52,342 nt of DNA from UBA3478 sp036782715 (GTDB lineage Bacteria; Bacteroidota; Bacteroidia; Flavobacteriales; Flavobacteriaceae), in assembly GCA_036782715.1 (NCBI GenBank), contig DAIPYN010000008.1:1-52342 (forward strand). Reading direction: 5' to 3'. Made by a program: the position numbers and the translations under genes. Position 1 is the stretch's first letter; each line of letters starts with the position of its first letter. Of this stretch, positions 14,833 through 24,301 are shown piece after piece. Under the pieces are notes generated by a model. It was not told the DNA's origin, did no database searches, and worked only from the letters and a program-made list of their open reading frames with translations.

Positions 14833-17577
14833 TCAGAACTTTAAGTTATAAGAAATAGACGGGATAGCCCTTGCAAAAATGGAAACCTGATAGGCTTTAA
14901 TTCGATTGTCTTCGTTCACAAAAAACATCGAGTAAGGATTATTTCGTCCGAGAATATTATAGACTGAAATACTCCAGAAACTATGAGCAAGTTTGTTTAG
15001 CTTGTGATTACCTTCTACATTGAATCCAATATCAAATCTCATATAGTCGGGAATTCTAAATTCGTTTCTACGACTATAGGTCACATAGGTTACCCCATTT
15101 AAATCGTATTTGCCTGTAGGGATGGTGATCGGTCTACCGGTTTGGTAGGTAAAGTTTCCTGAAAGACTAAATCTTCGAGTCAATTTGTAATTGGCTACGA
15201 TATTTAAATCATGAGGCTTATCAAAATTTGAGGCGAAGAAGGAGCCTTGATTTACGCGCTCTGATGGGTAATCGCTATTTAGTCTTATCAGCGATCTCGA
15301 ATAGGTGTAAGAAATCCATCCGTTCAGATCTCCTCTATTTTTTCGAATCATGAACTCAGCTCCGTAGGCTTTACCGTCACCTTGAATGAGTTGGGTCTCG
15401 ATATTAGGAACAAGTTGGGTGTTGGCCCCTGTCTTAAGATCAGTCAAGCTCTTATATTTCTTGTAATACAAATCGAAAGTCAAGTCATATGCATCACTTT
15501 CTTCTCGGTAGGCATATCCAAAACTGACTTGCTGGGCCTGTTGAGGGCGTACATATCGATTAGATAACCTCCACGAGTCAAAAGGAGAAGCCACTGTATT
15601 GTTACTCAAGGTATGGAGGTATTGGTAGGCGTTATTTACGCCAAGTTTAATCGAAGCATAGTCACTTACTAGGTACCTTGCACTTAACCTGAGTTCAGCT
15701 CCGAAAAAGCTTGATTCAACCTGACCACTTTCAACGCGCTCGCTTCCCGTGACACTAGAACCTAAAAGTGGAAGTCCCGATTCATAGGTGCTGATGTCTT
15801 TTGGGCCAAGGGATAAATAATAGGGGAGTCGAATTGCACCATTGACTTCTAGTTGATCATCCACCTTCCATACATCTGAAGCGAATAGAGCTCCTTCAAT
15901 TGCCTGTTCATTCTCTAATTGCAAGGGTTCAATTTGATCTTCAGTGGTTCGCGGGTCAAGACTGCCTGGCTGTATGTTATAAACACTAGTGGTGTTACCG
16001 TATTCGATTTGGTGTCTTTCGCTGATTTTAGATAAGGAGGTAAGAAGATTGATGTGATTAATACCGTAGTTCTGAATAAATCCGTTTTGAGCATTTCCAG
16101 AATATTCGATTTGATGGCGGTAGTCAGAAACCGATGCAGTCGTCTTAAACACCTTGTTTCCCAAGTTTTTTCGATAATTCACGCTCAGCATGAGATTAGA
16201 ATAGGAGAAAAGGGAGTCGCGTGTAGCGTTGAATTGATCTTTAGAGTAGTAGGCGGTAACGTCTAGCTTTGATCCCTTTTCATTTTCGACATGAATCTTA
16301 TTAATTACATCGTAGAAGTTGGCCTTCGTGTTTTGTAGATTTTCGTCTTTTAATCGTTTGAGAAGCCAATCTGAATAGGCACCACGCACTCCTGTAATCA
16401 TCGATGATTTTCCTTTGCTCAGTGGAGTTTTAATAACACCATTGAAAGTAACAGGCCCTAGTGATAACTCACTCGAGGTTTCTTTTAAATCGGCATCTTT
16501 AGTGCGAAGATCAAATACTGAAGATAATCGTCCTCCGTAGGGTGCAGGAACACTCCCTTTGTAGATGTTTACTTGGCCAATAGCTACAGGATTTAGCGCC
16601 TGAAAGATCCCAAAAAAGTGGGTAGGATTGTAGATTACCCCTCCATCTAAAAGATTGAGGTTTTGATCGGGCTTTCCTCCTCGAACATTTAAACCGGTTG
16701 CTCCTTCGCCTGCAGAACTGATCCCTGGTAGGGTAGCTGCAACTTTTAGAACGTCTCGTTCGCCGAGTACCAGAGGAATTGTTTTCGACTCTTCAATATC
16801 GATATTTTCTACACCTGTTTCACTCGAGTTTACAGGATTGATTCGACTTCCTAAAAGCACTACTCCTTCGAGATTCTGAAAGGCTTCGAAAAGCTGAAGG
16901 CTGAAACTGCCATCGCTGAAAACGGTAATGGGCTGTTCAAGTGATTGAAATCCTGCTGCGGTGATATCGAGTAGATACTCGCCTCTCGGAACCCTTAATT
17001 CAAAAAAACCGTTTTGGTCTGTAATGGCATAGGTAGCGTTTTCACCCTTAGTAGCGACTACAGCTCCTTCAATCCCTGAATTATTTTCTCCGTTTAAGAT
17101 AGACCCGGTGAGGGATATCCAGTATTTCTGAGAAGAGCCGCCTTGTTTTCCGATGACTAAGTTTTTAATGACTTCGTTTTTAGTCGGTTCAAATTTCTCT
17201 TGAAAACTGGGAGTAATCGTTGAGGAGTTTTGAATAGAATCGTTGTTTGTGTACTTGAAAAAACCTTCAGGAAGCTCGTCATAAATCTTTCTATAACGAG
17301 TAATAATGATCTGGTCTTCTAGGCGATAATAATTAAATATGGTTTCTCGAAAAAGTTCGTCAAGGAGTTCATCAATGGTGCGATTAGTAATTTGAAAGGA
17401 ACTAGTCTTTTCGTCGAACCAAGTCGCAGCGTATTTGAAATCGTAGGGAGTTTGTTGATCAATAGCGCGAATGATCTCTAATAGGTTTGCTTTCTCAAAA
17501 TTGAAAGAGTAGGTTTTCTCTTGAGCATAAGAAGAGAAGAATACCAATAGAAATACGATGTAGAGATACTTTTTCAA
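14833..17577 (-). CDS. TonB-dependent receptor with N-terminal STN-like domain
   Basis: The product is 914 residues. It starts at TTG 17577 (TTGAAAAAG, Met-Lys-Lys); the overlap with the previous stop is TTGA. No ATG would keep the signal peptide (ending SYAQ). Residues about 22-90 resemble an STN (secretin/TonB short N-terminal) domain ('LLEIIRAIDQQTPYDFKYAA...IIITR'). A carboxypeptidase-like regulatory domain follows (about 155-235), then the plug ('LNVRGGKPDQNLNLLDGGVI', 'NIYKGSVPAPYGGRL') and a barrel ending in Phe. STN domains often signal to FecR-type anti-sigma factors, but no sigma/anti-sigma pair is nearby. The substrate is unknown. Confidence 0.92.
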   Translation of the reverse strand: MKKYLYIVFLLVFFSSYAQEKTYSFNFEKANLLEIIRAIDQQTPYDFKYAATWFDEKTSSFQITNRTIDELLDELFRETIFNYYRLEDQIIITRYRKIYDELPEGFFKYTNNDSIQNSSTITPSFQEKFEPTKNEVIKNLVIGKQGGSSQKYWISLTGSILNGENNSGIEGAVVATKGENATYAITDQNGFFELRVPRGEYLLDITAAGFQSLEQPITVFSDGSFSLQLFEAFQNLEGVVLLGSRINPVNSSETGVENIDIEESKTIPLVLGERDVLKVAATLPGISSAGEGATGLNVRGGKPDQNLNLLDGGVIYNPTHFFGIFQALNPVAIGQVNIYKGSVPAPYGGRLSSVFDLRTKDADLKETSSELSLGPVTFNGVIKTPLSKGKSSMITGVRGAYSDWLLKRLKDENLQNTKANFYDVINKIHVENEKGSKLDVTAYYSKDQFNATRDSLFSYSNLMLSVNYRKNLGNKVFKTTASVSDYRHQIEYSGNAQNGFIQNYGINHINLLTSLSKISERHQIEYGNTTSVYNIQPGSLDPRTTEDQIEPLQLENEQAIEGALFASDVWKVDDQLEVNGAIRLPYYLSLGPKDISTYESGLPLLGSSVTGSERVESGQVESSFFGAELRLSARYLVSDYASIKLGVNNAYQYLHTLSNNTVASPFDSWRLSNRYVRPQQAQQVSFGYAYREESDAYDLTFDLYYKKYKSLTDLKTGANTQLVPNIETQLIQGDGKAYGAEFMIRKNRGDLNGWISYTYSRSLIRLNSDYPSERVNQGSFFASNFDKPHDLNIVANYKLTRRFSLSGNFTYQTGRPITIPTGKYDLNGVTYVTYSRRNEFRIPDYMRFDIGFNVEGNHKLNKLAHSFWSISVYNILGRNNPYSMFFVNEDNRIKAYQVSIFARAIPSISYNLKF

Positions 17578-18278
17578 TTTCGACGAATTGCGTTTAGGAG
17601 TGCCCTAAGATATTTTGAGGCATCTTTCTTTTTATTGTCTTGCCAGCCTTTTGACCAAGCCTTGATCTCTCTAAATCGATTTGGAAAAAAGCTCTCAAGA
17701 CTAATTGCATCGCTTTTATCCCACCCCTCGTCACTTAAAATATATAGTCGATCTTTCGGGTTGAATTCGTAATATCCAACACGGTTATCAAGCTTAAAAC
17801 TCAGCAATTTTCTGTGATAGACCCAGATTTCTTTCTGGTCTAGTTTTTCGATAAATTCTAAAAAGTATTCTGATCCATCGATGATTTTTTTAACGAACAC
17901 GCGATCATTGATTTTAAAAGCTTGAATTTGATTCATATCGACCGCTACTTGGGTAACCCCATCTGAATTGGGATGAAGAAGTACCAGCTGTTGTTCAAAT
18001 AAGTCAAATTTTAATTGCAATCCGCTGTATCGATCGTGATCGAAAATTAATTCTCCTTCTTGAAATTCGAAGGTTTCCAAGAATTTGTATTTATCGTTTA
18101 AGATACGATGAGGGTCGATGTATCTTTTTCCTTGAAAGGGAGCTGAGTAAATCGCTGCATTTAAATCATCTGCCCATGATAAATCAATCGTCTTATCGAA
18201 TTCATGCTGAGCATTAACCATAGAAATGGAGAATAGCAGAAGTAGTGTCTTCAGATAAATAGCAGGACGATTAGGCAT
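17574..18278 (-). CDS. Secreted protein of unknown function, first gene of the receptor operon
   Basis: The product is 234 residues with a signal peptide ending VNAQ. The mature part is rich in Phe, Tyr, Lys and Asp and predicted to be mostly beta ('LIFDHDRYSGLQLKFDLFEQQLVLLHP', shown in part). The C-terminus is basic (KAWSKGWQDNKKKDASKYL). No known domain is recognised. Its stop overlaps the receptor start by four bases, giving strong translational coupling, and the whole cassette (this gene, receptor, DUF4249, MG2-like) is compact. A periplasmic or surface accessory of the receptor is the best inference. Confidence 0.7.
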   Translation of the reverse strand: MPNRPAIYLKTLLLLFSISMVNAQHEFDKTIDLSWADDLNAAIYSAPFQGKRYIDPHRILNDKYKFLETFEFQEGELIFDHDRYSGLQLKFDLFEQQLVLLHPNSDGVTQVAVDMNQIQAFKINDRVFVKKIIDGSEYFLEFIEKLDQKEIWVYHRKLLSFKLDNRVGYYEFNPKDRLYILSDEGWDKSDAISLESFFPNRFREIKAWSKGWQDNKKKDASKYLRALLNAIRRN

Positions 18279-18316
18279 TGAGGCTACTGTGAAATACTAA
18301 TGTACTATTATTTGAA

Positions 18317-18934
18317 TTAGGCATGTTTTTGAAATACGCCGAACAAGAAGTTTTGGGAGCTTCCCATAGGAGTGATATGATCTATTCTAAGCGTTTTTAG
18401 CGTTTGAAGTTCAGCGATTGCCATACACTGTTGTAAGGCCTGTTCGTTGTATTGTTTGATATCCAGAGCGCTACATTTTTTTGGACCCTCTGTAGAGAAT
18501 CCTCCAACGATAGCATATCCTTCTGTGACCTTCTTAAGGATACTTAGGTATTGATTAATCGCTTCCTCTGTGATTTGAAAGTGAAACGAGGCCCGATCAT
18601 GCCAAAGCGTATACGTAGTATCAGGATTAAAGTCGAGAATATCTGAAACCACCCACTTCACTTTGTTTGCATCAGACTGTAATCGTTCTTTAGCTCTTTC
18701 AATAGCGGCAGCTGATATATCGAGAACGGTTAAGTTGGTGTATCCTTCCTTTAACAGGTAATCGACAAGATGACTGTCACCTCCACCTACATCGATGATG
18801 CTCGCGTCCTTTGACAGGTTGAGTTCTTCGATAAGCTTAATCGAAGTTGTGGGGATTTCTTGGGTCCAACTTACCTCGCGGGGCTGTTTTGTAGTATAAA
18901 TATGTTCCCAGTGGTCTTTCAGGTTGTTTTCCAT
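18317..18934 (-). CDS. SAM-dependent methyltransferase (class I)
   Basis: The product is 205 residues from the ATG at 18934 (MENNLKDHWEHIY); an upstream in-frame start at 18973 would lie inside the acetyltransferase gene. The opening 'DHWEHIYTTKQPREVSW' is typical of the small class-I methyltransferases related to thiopurine/trans-aconitate types. The SAM loop is 'ASIIDVGGGDSHLVDYLL' and the acidic strand end 'LTVLDISAAAIERAKERL'. 'WHDRASFHF' follows at the expected place. The substrate is unknown. It begins 2 bases after the acetyltransferase stop, so the two are co-transcribed. Confidence 0.85.
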   Translation of the reverse strand: MENNLKDHWEHIYTTKQPREVSWTQEIPTTSIKLIEELNLSKDASIIDVGGGDSHLVDYLLKEGYTNLTVLDISAAAIERAKERLQSDANKVKWVVSDILDFNPDTTYTLWHDRASFHFQITEEAINQYLSILKKVTEGYAIVGGFSTEGPKKCSALDIKQYNEQALQQCMAIAELQTLKTLRIDHITPMGSSQNFLFGVFQKHA

Positions 18935-18936
18935 GG

Positions 18937-19676
18937 CTATTCTGTTTTCCAATCCCAAAGTACGATATCCCACTCAGCATTTCCATATTCGATTTTGTGA
19001 ATGGTCTGAAATCCTGCCCTTAAATGAGTTCGAAGTGACCGCGGGTTATTGCAATCCACGTCTGTGATGCAATAATCAAAGGAGTCTGAGTAGCTTTCTT
19101 GATACTTTTTATAGAGCCCTTGGGCGATTCCGCGTCTACCATAATCGCTATCAACACAAAGTTGCCCAACCACGGTATAGTTCGTCTCTTTGAGCAGATG
19201 GCTATCAAATGAGAGCCTATTGATCTGATCAAATAAGTCGTCGAGCAGATCGTGACAGCCGACAATTCTGCGATCGGTGACTAGGGCATATCCGACTACC
19301 TTGTCACCCTCTTTTGCGATAATGGACCGAAGTAAACGGTGCATTTTTTCGAGTAGTGAAATCTCATATTCTACGGTTACAAAACCCATCTTTTCTCTAA
19401 GTTCGGGGGCAATAGACTCTTTCTGATGTCTTTTTTGAATATCCTTAATCTGCNNNNNNNNNNNNNNNNNNNNNNNNNNNNNNNNNNNNNNNNNNNNNNN
19501 NNNNNNNNNNNNNNNNNNNNNNNNNNNNNNNNNNNNNNNNNNNNNNNNNNNNNAAGTTCGGGGGCAATAGACTCTTTCTGATGTCTTTTTTGAATATCCT
19601 TAATCTGCCGAAGTTCATCGAGAAATTCAGTCAGGTGATAGGTGATTGGTTGATTCAGAGTAGCAGATAAAGACAC
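18937..19676 (-). CDS. GNAT-family N-acetyltransferase, interrupted by a scaffold gap
   Basis: The frame runs from ATG 19676 into a 100-N gap and resumes beyond it. The 55 bases on each side of the gap are identical. If the Ns and one copy are removed, the frame joins perfectly (…APEL-REK-MGFVT…) and gives one protein of about 194 residues. The acetyl-CoA loop is seen as 'LCVDSDYGRRGIAQGLYKKY' (R-R-G-I-A), followed by 'DVDCNNPRSLRTHLRAGF', both typical of GNAT enzymes. The gene is therefore probably intact in the organism. An in-frame Met after the gap could be mis-called as a 150-residue gene. The acceptor substrate is unknown. Confidence 0.8.
19399..19608. repeat. 55-bp direct duplication flanking the N gap (assembly overlap)
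   Basis: Bases 19399-19453 and 19554-19608 are identical over 55 positions, one copy ending exactly at the gap and the other beginning exactly after it. This is the signature of two contig ends that overlap by a k-mer and were scaffolded with Ns instead of merged. It is not a biological repeat. Confidence 0.9.
19454..19553. other. Scaffold gap of 100 Ns
   Basis: Exactly 100 N bases, a conventional placeholder for a gap of unknown length. The flanking duplication and the restored reading frame argue that the true gap length is negative: the contigs overlap by 55 bases. Confidence 0.95.
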
Positions 19677-19681
19677 CTTTT

Positions 19682-20683
19682 TTATTCCAGTGTTTTTATG
19701 AAATTTATAACACCATTAAAATAGATTTCTTGATCGTCATACATTGCCATGTGACTGCCATCAGGACAGTGCAAATATTGCCCATTTTGAACTAATTCGC
19801 TCATCTTTTTCATCTCCTTAGGATCCATAGTATCGTACGTTGCGCCAATGGTTAGGGTTGGCACGGAGAGTTCTTTCAGATCATTGGTTCGATCCCAATT
19901 CTTAAGAATGGCATCACCTACTACACCAAATTCGCTTGGCCCCTGCATTTTTAGATAAAGTGGATAATTTAAATTTGCGAATGCACGTAACACAGGATTA
20001 GGCCAATCCGCAGGATTCATTCGTAGTACATGTTTTGGGTAGTAATACTCTTCAATTAACCCTAAATATTCGGGATTAGTATAATCTTCAACCAACTCAT
20101 AAGATTTAATGGTTTTTAGCACATCTTCTGGAAGCTGAGGTCCAAGAACATTATTAGCGTAATCAATATAATCAGGTATGGAGCTGACCATATTAGATAT
20201 AATTAAACCTTTAAGATTCTGTTGGTATTTTAAAGCATATTCAAGGCCTAATATACCTCCCCAAGAATGCCCAAGTATTATAAAATTGGTAGAATCTAAA
20301 CCTAATGCTACTCGTACTTGTTCAACCTCATCAACAAACCGATCAATTTCCCATAGGTTTTCATTTTCAGGGTTATCACTTTTTCCCGACCCCAATTGAT
20401 CGTAGTAATAGTATTCAATTTCAGCTTTCGGAAAATATGAATCTGCAGCCTCCCAATATTCGCTTGTTGCCCCAGGACCACCATGTAATAAAAGAACTCT
20501 AAGTTTAGGGTTATTTCCGATTTTTTTCGTCCACACGTTGAAAGTTCCAGATTCAGTTTCGATGGGGACCATTTTTGTTCCGCCTGAAAGTTTAGAATCA
20601 GAATTAGAATAATCTAAATAAGATGATTTTTGATTGCACGATGAAATCCCAAGGCATACAACCAGAACGAATAGAAACCGCAT
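19682..20683 (-). CDS. Proline iminopeptidase-like alpha/beta-hydrolase lipoprotein
   Basis: The product is 333 residues with a lipobox (ISSC, Cys 16), then an S33-type hydrolase. HGGPG at 67-71 is the family's oxyanion signature. The nucleophile is S140 in GHSWGG, the acid is probably the Asp in 'IGATYDTMDP' and the base His is in 'PDGSHMAMYD'. The 'YYYYDQLGSGKSD' strand and the tip-region Tyr/Trp are typical of tricorn-interacting factor F1/proline iminopeptidase relatives. A lipid anchor places it in the periplasm or at the cell surface, where it could trim N-terminal residues of imported peptides. It ends 5 bases before the acetyltransferase start. Confidence 0.88.
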   Translation of the reverse strand: MRFLFVLVVCLGISSCNQKSSYLDYSNSDSKLSGGTKMVPIETESGTFNVWTKKIGNNPKLRVLLLHGGPGATSEYWEAADSYFPKAEIEYYYYDQLGSGKSDNPENENLWEIDRFVDEVEQVRVALGLDSTNFIILGHSWGGILGLEYALKYQQNLKGLIISNMVSSIPDYIDYANNVLGPQLPEDVLKTIKSYELVEDYTNPEYLGLIEEYYYPKHVLRMNPADWPNPVLRAFANLNYPLYLKMQGPSEFGVVGDAILKNWDRTNDLKELSVPTLTIGATYDTMDPKEMKKMSELVQNGQYLHCPDGSHMAMYDDQEIYFNGVINFIKTLE

Positions 20684-20777
20684 AATTTTAAAATTTAGAC
20701 AAAAGTTAAAAAAAAGTTTGTTTAGTCTTTTTCTTATTTTGTCTAACTAATTTAAAGTATCTTTAAACAAAAAAGTT
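20684..20777. promoter_or_regulatory. AT-rich divergent promoter region (hydrolase / GLPGLI operon)
   Basis: The 94 bases between two divergent starts are strongly AT-rich. Toward the GLPGLI gene, TTTTG at 20737-20741 and TATCTTTA at 20758-20765 approximate -33 and -7 boxes with a short 16-base spacer; TATTTTG at 20735 is an alternative -7 box. No terminator or RNA gene was seen. Confidence 0.3.
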
Positions 20778-21578
20778 ATGTTACGACTAATTACGCTTTT
20801 TATAGTCTACGTTCTTTTGACTGTAAATCCTTTGTATGAAACTCAGGAAATTCAGGGTAAGGCCACTTACTATTCTAAAAGTAAAATGGATTTAGGTTCA
20901 TGGGGAGCTCGAATGAGTGAAGCTCAGAAGAAGCAAATACAAGCTCGTTTAAAGAATCGTTTAGAGAAAACTTACACACTTTATTTCAATAAGACCGAAT
21001 CTGTATTCACCGAAGATTATCGCTTAGATGCCGTGAGTGGAGCAACTGATAGTTGGGGGAGTAATTTTGCGCGTGGAGAACAGTATAAGAATATTGTAGA
21101 TAGCTCTTTAGTTCAATCTCAAGAATTCTATGGTAAAAAGTTTTTAGTTAAAGACAACCTACAAGAATTTCAGTGGGTAATGACCAAAGAGACTAAACGT
21201 ATTGGTAATTACCTGTGTTTTAAAGCGATCGCTACAGTCCCTACCAACGAATTGAATTGGTTTGATTTCTCATGGAATGACTTACAGAATTCCGAGGAGA
21301 ATAAGGAGATCGATATGACTCCTGTAGAGGCATGGTATACCCTTCAAATTCCAATTGGTCATGGCCCCGCAGAGTATTGGGGGTTACCTGGTTTTATACT
21401 AGAAGTAAGCTCTGGGAACACTACTATTCTTTGTTCGGAAGTTATTATCAATCCGCAGGATAAAATTAAAATTGAGGCTCCAGAAAAAGGAGAGATAGTA
21501 GGAATTGATGCGTATCGAGAAACAGTAAGATCTAAGATGCAGGAAATGAGAAACGGTTATAGTAGAAGAAGGAACTAA
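20778..21578 (+). CDS. GLPGLI family protein
   Basis: The product is 266 residues, secreted (short signal, VLLTVNPLYE). The GLPGLI family pattern is clear: early 'IQGKATYYSKSKMDL', a central 'WVMTKETKRIGNYLCFKAIA', then 'VEAWYTLQIPIGHGPAEYWG' leading to the name-giving motif, here GLPGFI, and 'LEVSSGNTTILCSEVI'. The family is found almost only in Bacteroidetes, is exported, and usually sits next to a large outer-membrane barrel, as here. Its biochemical role is unknown. The stop codon overlaps the next start (TAATG), so the pair is translationally coupled. Confidence 0.93.
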   Translation: MLRLITLFIVYVLLTVNPLYETQEIQGKATYYSKSKMDLGSWGARMSEAQKKQIQARLKNRLEKTYTLYFNKTESVFTEDYRLDAVSGATDSWGSNFARGEQYKNIVDSSLVQSQEFYGKKFLVKDNLQEFQWVMTKETKRIGNYLCFKAIATVPTNELNWFDFSWNDLQNSEENKEIDMTPVEAWYTLQIPIGHGPAEYWGLPGFILEVSSGNTTILCSEVIINPQDKIKIEAPEKGEIVGIDAYRETVRSKMQEMRNGYSRRRN

Positions 21579-24292
21579 TGCAACTTGTGACTAGACTTTC
21601 TCTGATTCTTTTGTTAGTGCTTTCGGTTGCTAACTTAACTGCCCAAGTTAAATTTCAAGGAGTTGTTCGCGACACTGTGGGTAAACCTATTGAAATGGCA
21701 AGTATTGTCCTCATCAAGAAAGTATCTGAAGAAGTGATTTCTTATGGTATTACTTCTGAGGATGGTAAATTCTCTATCAAGGCTGAGCCTAATACCGCCA
21801 TTGAAGCACAAATAAGTGCATTCGGCCTTCGCACAATCACAGAACTACTTGAATTTAAAGACCAGGATATATTCAAAGAGTATATAATGACCAATAATAT
21901 CGTTCTTGACGAGGTTGTGGTGAAACTACCGGTCACGGTAAGTGGCGATACTATTAGTTACGATGCAGATTCTTTTAAGAACGGCTCAGAACGAAAACTA
22001 GAAGATATTATAGACAACCTACCTGGAGTTGAGATTAACGACAATAATCAAATCGAAGTTGAGGGAAAGGTCGTTAACAAACTCTTAGTGAATGGCAAGG
22101 AGTTTTTTGAAGGAGATACTAAGATAGGAACGAAAAATATCCCTTCAAATGTTGTCGATAAGATTCAAGTACTTCGCAATTATTCTGAGGTTTCACAACT
22201 AAATTCTGTGCGTAGTTCGCAGGATAACGTAGCTATTAATATTCAATTGAAGAAAGGGAAAGAGAGTTTTGTTTTTGGAAATGTGACCGCAGGAGGAGGT
22301 AATTCACCCAGCGAAGACCTATATGTAGTTCAACCTAAAATCTTCTATTACAATCCGAAGTATAGTATTAATTGGATCAGTGATTTGAATAATATTGGAG
22401 AGATAGCGCTAACACGTCGAGACATACAAGGATTGACTGGAAGATTTCAACCAGGCAACACGAAAAGTGGAACCCAAATCAACCTGGGTAATAACAATCT
22501 TAATTTCAATACCAACCAAAACAATGCTCTTTATATTGAGAATAAGTTGAGTTCGATCAACTTCAGCTATTCTCCCAAACCTAACTTAGATTTCAGTGGT
22601 TTTGCAATTTATAATTACAATAGAGCTGATTCTAGACAAGATCGGTTGATTCAATATACCGACTTGAGTCTCAATATTCCTGATGAAGAAACCCAGGAAT
22701 TAGGTGAAGAGCGTTCTAGACAGCTCGTGGCAAAATTTGGAGCTAGCTATAAACCTAATGTAAATCATCAATTAGACTATGATTTTTTTGCTCGTGTCTC
22801 TGATGACGCTCAACTGATTGGCACCTACTCTTCGGTGGTTGGAAATACCGAGGAGAATGAAACGATTACTCCTATTTCATTCAATCAAAACCTCAATTAT
22901 TATTTTACGCTGTCAGAAAATGATATTCTCTCCCTAGAGATTGAACATGTTATAAGGGAAGAAAACCCTTATTATAATGCTCTTTTAGAAAATAATGAGC
23001 TTGGTGTGTTTCAGTCTACCGCAACGGCCCTTGGGTTTAATCTTGATCAATCGATTTTTGATATTGGACAGAACAGAGAGATTACTTCAAATCAGTTTGA
23101 TGGTAAAATTGATTACTATCATATTATCAGTAGTAAGGCGAATCTAAATATCACCCTTGGTGCGATTCGAAGTAAGCAGGCCTTTGATTCAAAGATCTTT
23201 CAAATCTTAGATAATGGCAACACCAATAGCCTTACCACAGAGACATCCGTTTTTGCTACTGTGAATAACACAGAATCTGATTTTACCGATTATTACGCGG
23301 GCATCTATTATCGTCTGCGTTTAGGTAAGTTTACTTTTAATCCGGGATTTTCAGTTCATCAATATGAGAACCGAAACGTGCAGTTATCGAATACTACATT
23401 TAGTGAATCATTCACCAGATTTTTACCTGACTTTGAAACACGTTTTCAGATAAAAAAGAGTGAGTCTTTAACTTTTAATTATCGAGTATTTAATCAGTTT
23501 ACTGATGTTTCTAGACTGGCTCGAAGTCTCATCATGAATAATTATAATAGTTTTCAATACGGTGAACCTACTCTTACCAATGGAGTTACTAGAACAATTA
23601 GTTTATTGTATCGAAGCTTTAATCTTTTTAACAACACGAATGTATTCTTCAGAGGAGCCTATTCGAAGAATATCGACCCTATTCGTTCTCTCACGAATTT
23701 TGAAAATGTAATTCGAACCAATACTTTTTTTAACTCAGGTTTTGCTGATGAAAATGCTAATTTCAGTGGGAGAATTCAAAAAACAGTGGGTAAGCTTCGT
23801 TTTTCAACTAATGCTTCTTTGAATTACAATAAGCTAAATCAGTTTATACAGGGAAAACAGTCTGTGAATGAGGGTGTCAGTAAAACTATTGGCCCTGGTC
23901 TTAACACGAATTTCAGATATGCTCCGAATATAAGATTAGGGTATCGTTATAGTGTAACAGATAACAACCAAGGAAATCGTAAAACACAGTTCGTACGAAA
24001 TTCAGTGACTACTTCCTTCGATGCTTATATCAAAAAGAGTATTACCCTCGAGATAGATTATAGCTATAACGATCAATCGAACGAACAGAACAAATTTACT
24101 TTTCAGACTTTAAATGCTTCTTTAAAATATCGAAGAGATAAAGATTCTAAGTGGGAGTACGAGTTAAAAGGTTCAAACCTTTTAAATATTGACGCACAAA
24201 TTCAAAATACTGCGAATAATATTTCTGTTTTTTCTTCTCAGACCTTTATTCAGCCTAGATTATTAACTGCCAGAGTCATATATTCCTTGTAA
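21578..24292 (+). CDS. Outer-membrane beta-barrel protein (TonB-receptor-like), GLPGLI partner
   Basis: The product is 904 residues. A signal peptide ends NLTAQ, then a carboxypeptidase-like regulatory domain (about 25-105: 'GVVRDTVGKPIEMASIVLI'). A plug-like region follows ('SGDTISYDADSFKNGSERKL', 'LLVNGKEFFEGDTK') and a long barrel rich in Asn, Tyr, Phe and Ser, of the outer-membrane beta-barrel type that accompanies GLPGLI proteins. These barrels have a divergent plug and no recognised substrate. The ATG overlaps the GLPGLI stop by one base. A short DUF2007 gene follows after 9 bases. Confidence 0.88.
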   Translation: MQLVTRLSLILLLVLSVANLTAQVKFQGVVRDTVGKPIEMASIVLIKKVSEEVISYGITSEDGKFSIKAEPNTAIEAQISAFGLRTITELLEFKDQDIFKEYIMTNNIVLDEVVVKLPVTVSGDTISYDADSFKNGSERKLEDIIDNLPGVEINDNNQIEVEGKVVNKLLVNGKEFFEGDTKIGTKNIPSNVVDKIQVLRNYSEVSQLNSVRSSQDNVAINIQLKKGKESFVFGNVTAGGGNSPSEDLYVVQPKIFYYNPKYSINWISDLNNIGEIALTRRDIQGLTGRFQPGNTKSGTQINLGNNNLNFNTNQNNALYIENKLSSINFSYSPKPNLDFSGFAIYNYNRADSRQDRLIQYTDLSLNIPDEETQELGEERSRQLVAKFGASYKPNVNHQLDYDFFARVSDDAQLIGTYSSVVGNTEENETITPISFNQNLNYYFTLSENDILSLEIEHVIREENPYYNALLENNELGVFQSTATALGFNLDQSIFDIGQNREITSNQFDGKIDYYHIISSKANLNITLGAIRSKQAFDSKIFQILDNGNTNSLTTETSVFATVNNTESDFTDYYAGIYYRLRLGKFTFNPGFSVHQYENRNVQLSNTTFSESFTRFLPDFETRFQIKKSESLTFNYRVFNQFTDVSRLARSLIMNNYNSFQYGEPTLTNGVTRTISLLYRSFNLFNNTNVFFRGAYSKNIDPIRSLTNFENVIRTNTFFNSGFADENANFSGRIQKTVGKLRFSTNASLNYNKLNQFIQGKQSVNEGVSKTIGPGLNTNFRYAPNIRLGYRYSVTDNNQGNRKTQFVRNSVTTSFDAYIKKSITLEIDYSYNDQSNEQNKFTFQTLNASLKYRRDKDSKWEYELKGSNLLNIDAQIQNTANNISVFSSQTFIQPRLLTARVIYSL

Positions 24293-24301
24293 ACAGTAGA
24301 T

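Noticed and set aside
19399..19608. Direct repeat suggestive of a mobile-element target or tandem duplication
   Set aside because: Both copies end exactly at the N gap and merging restores an open frame, so it is a contig overlap.
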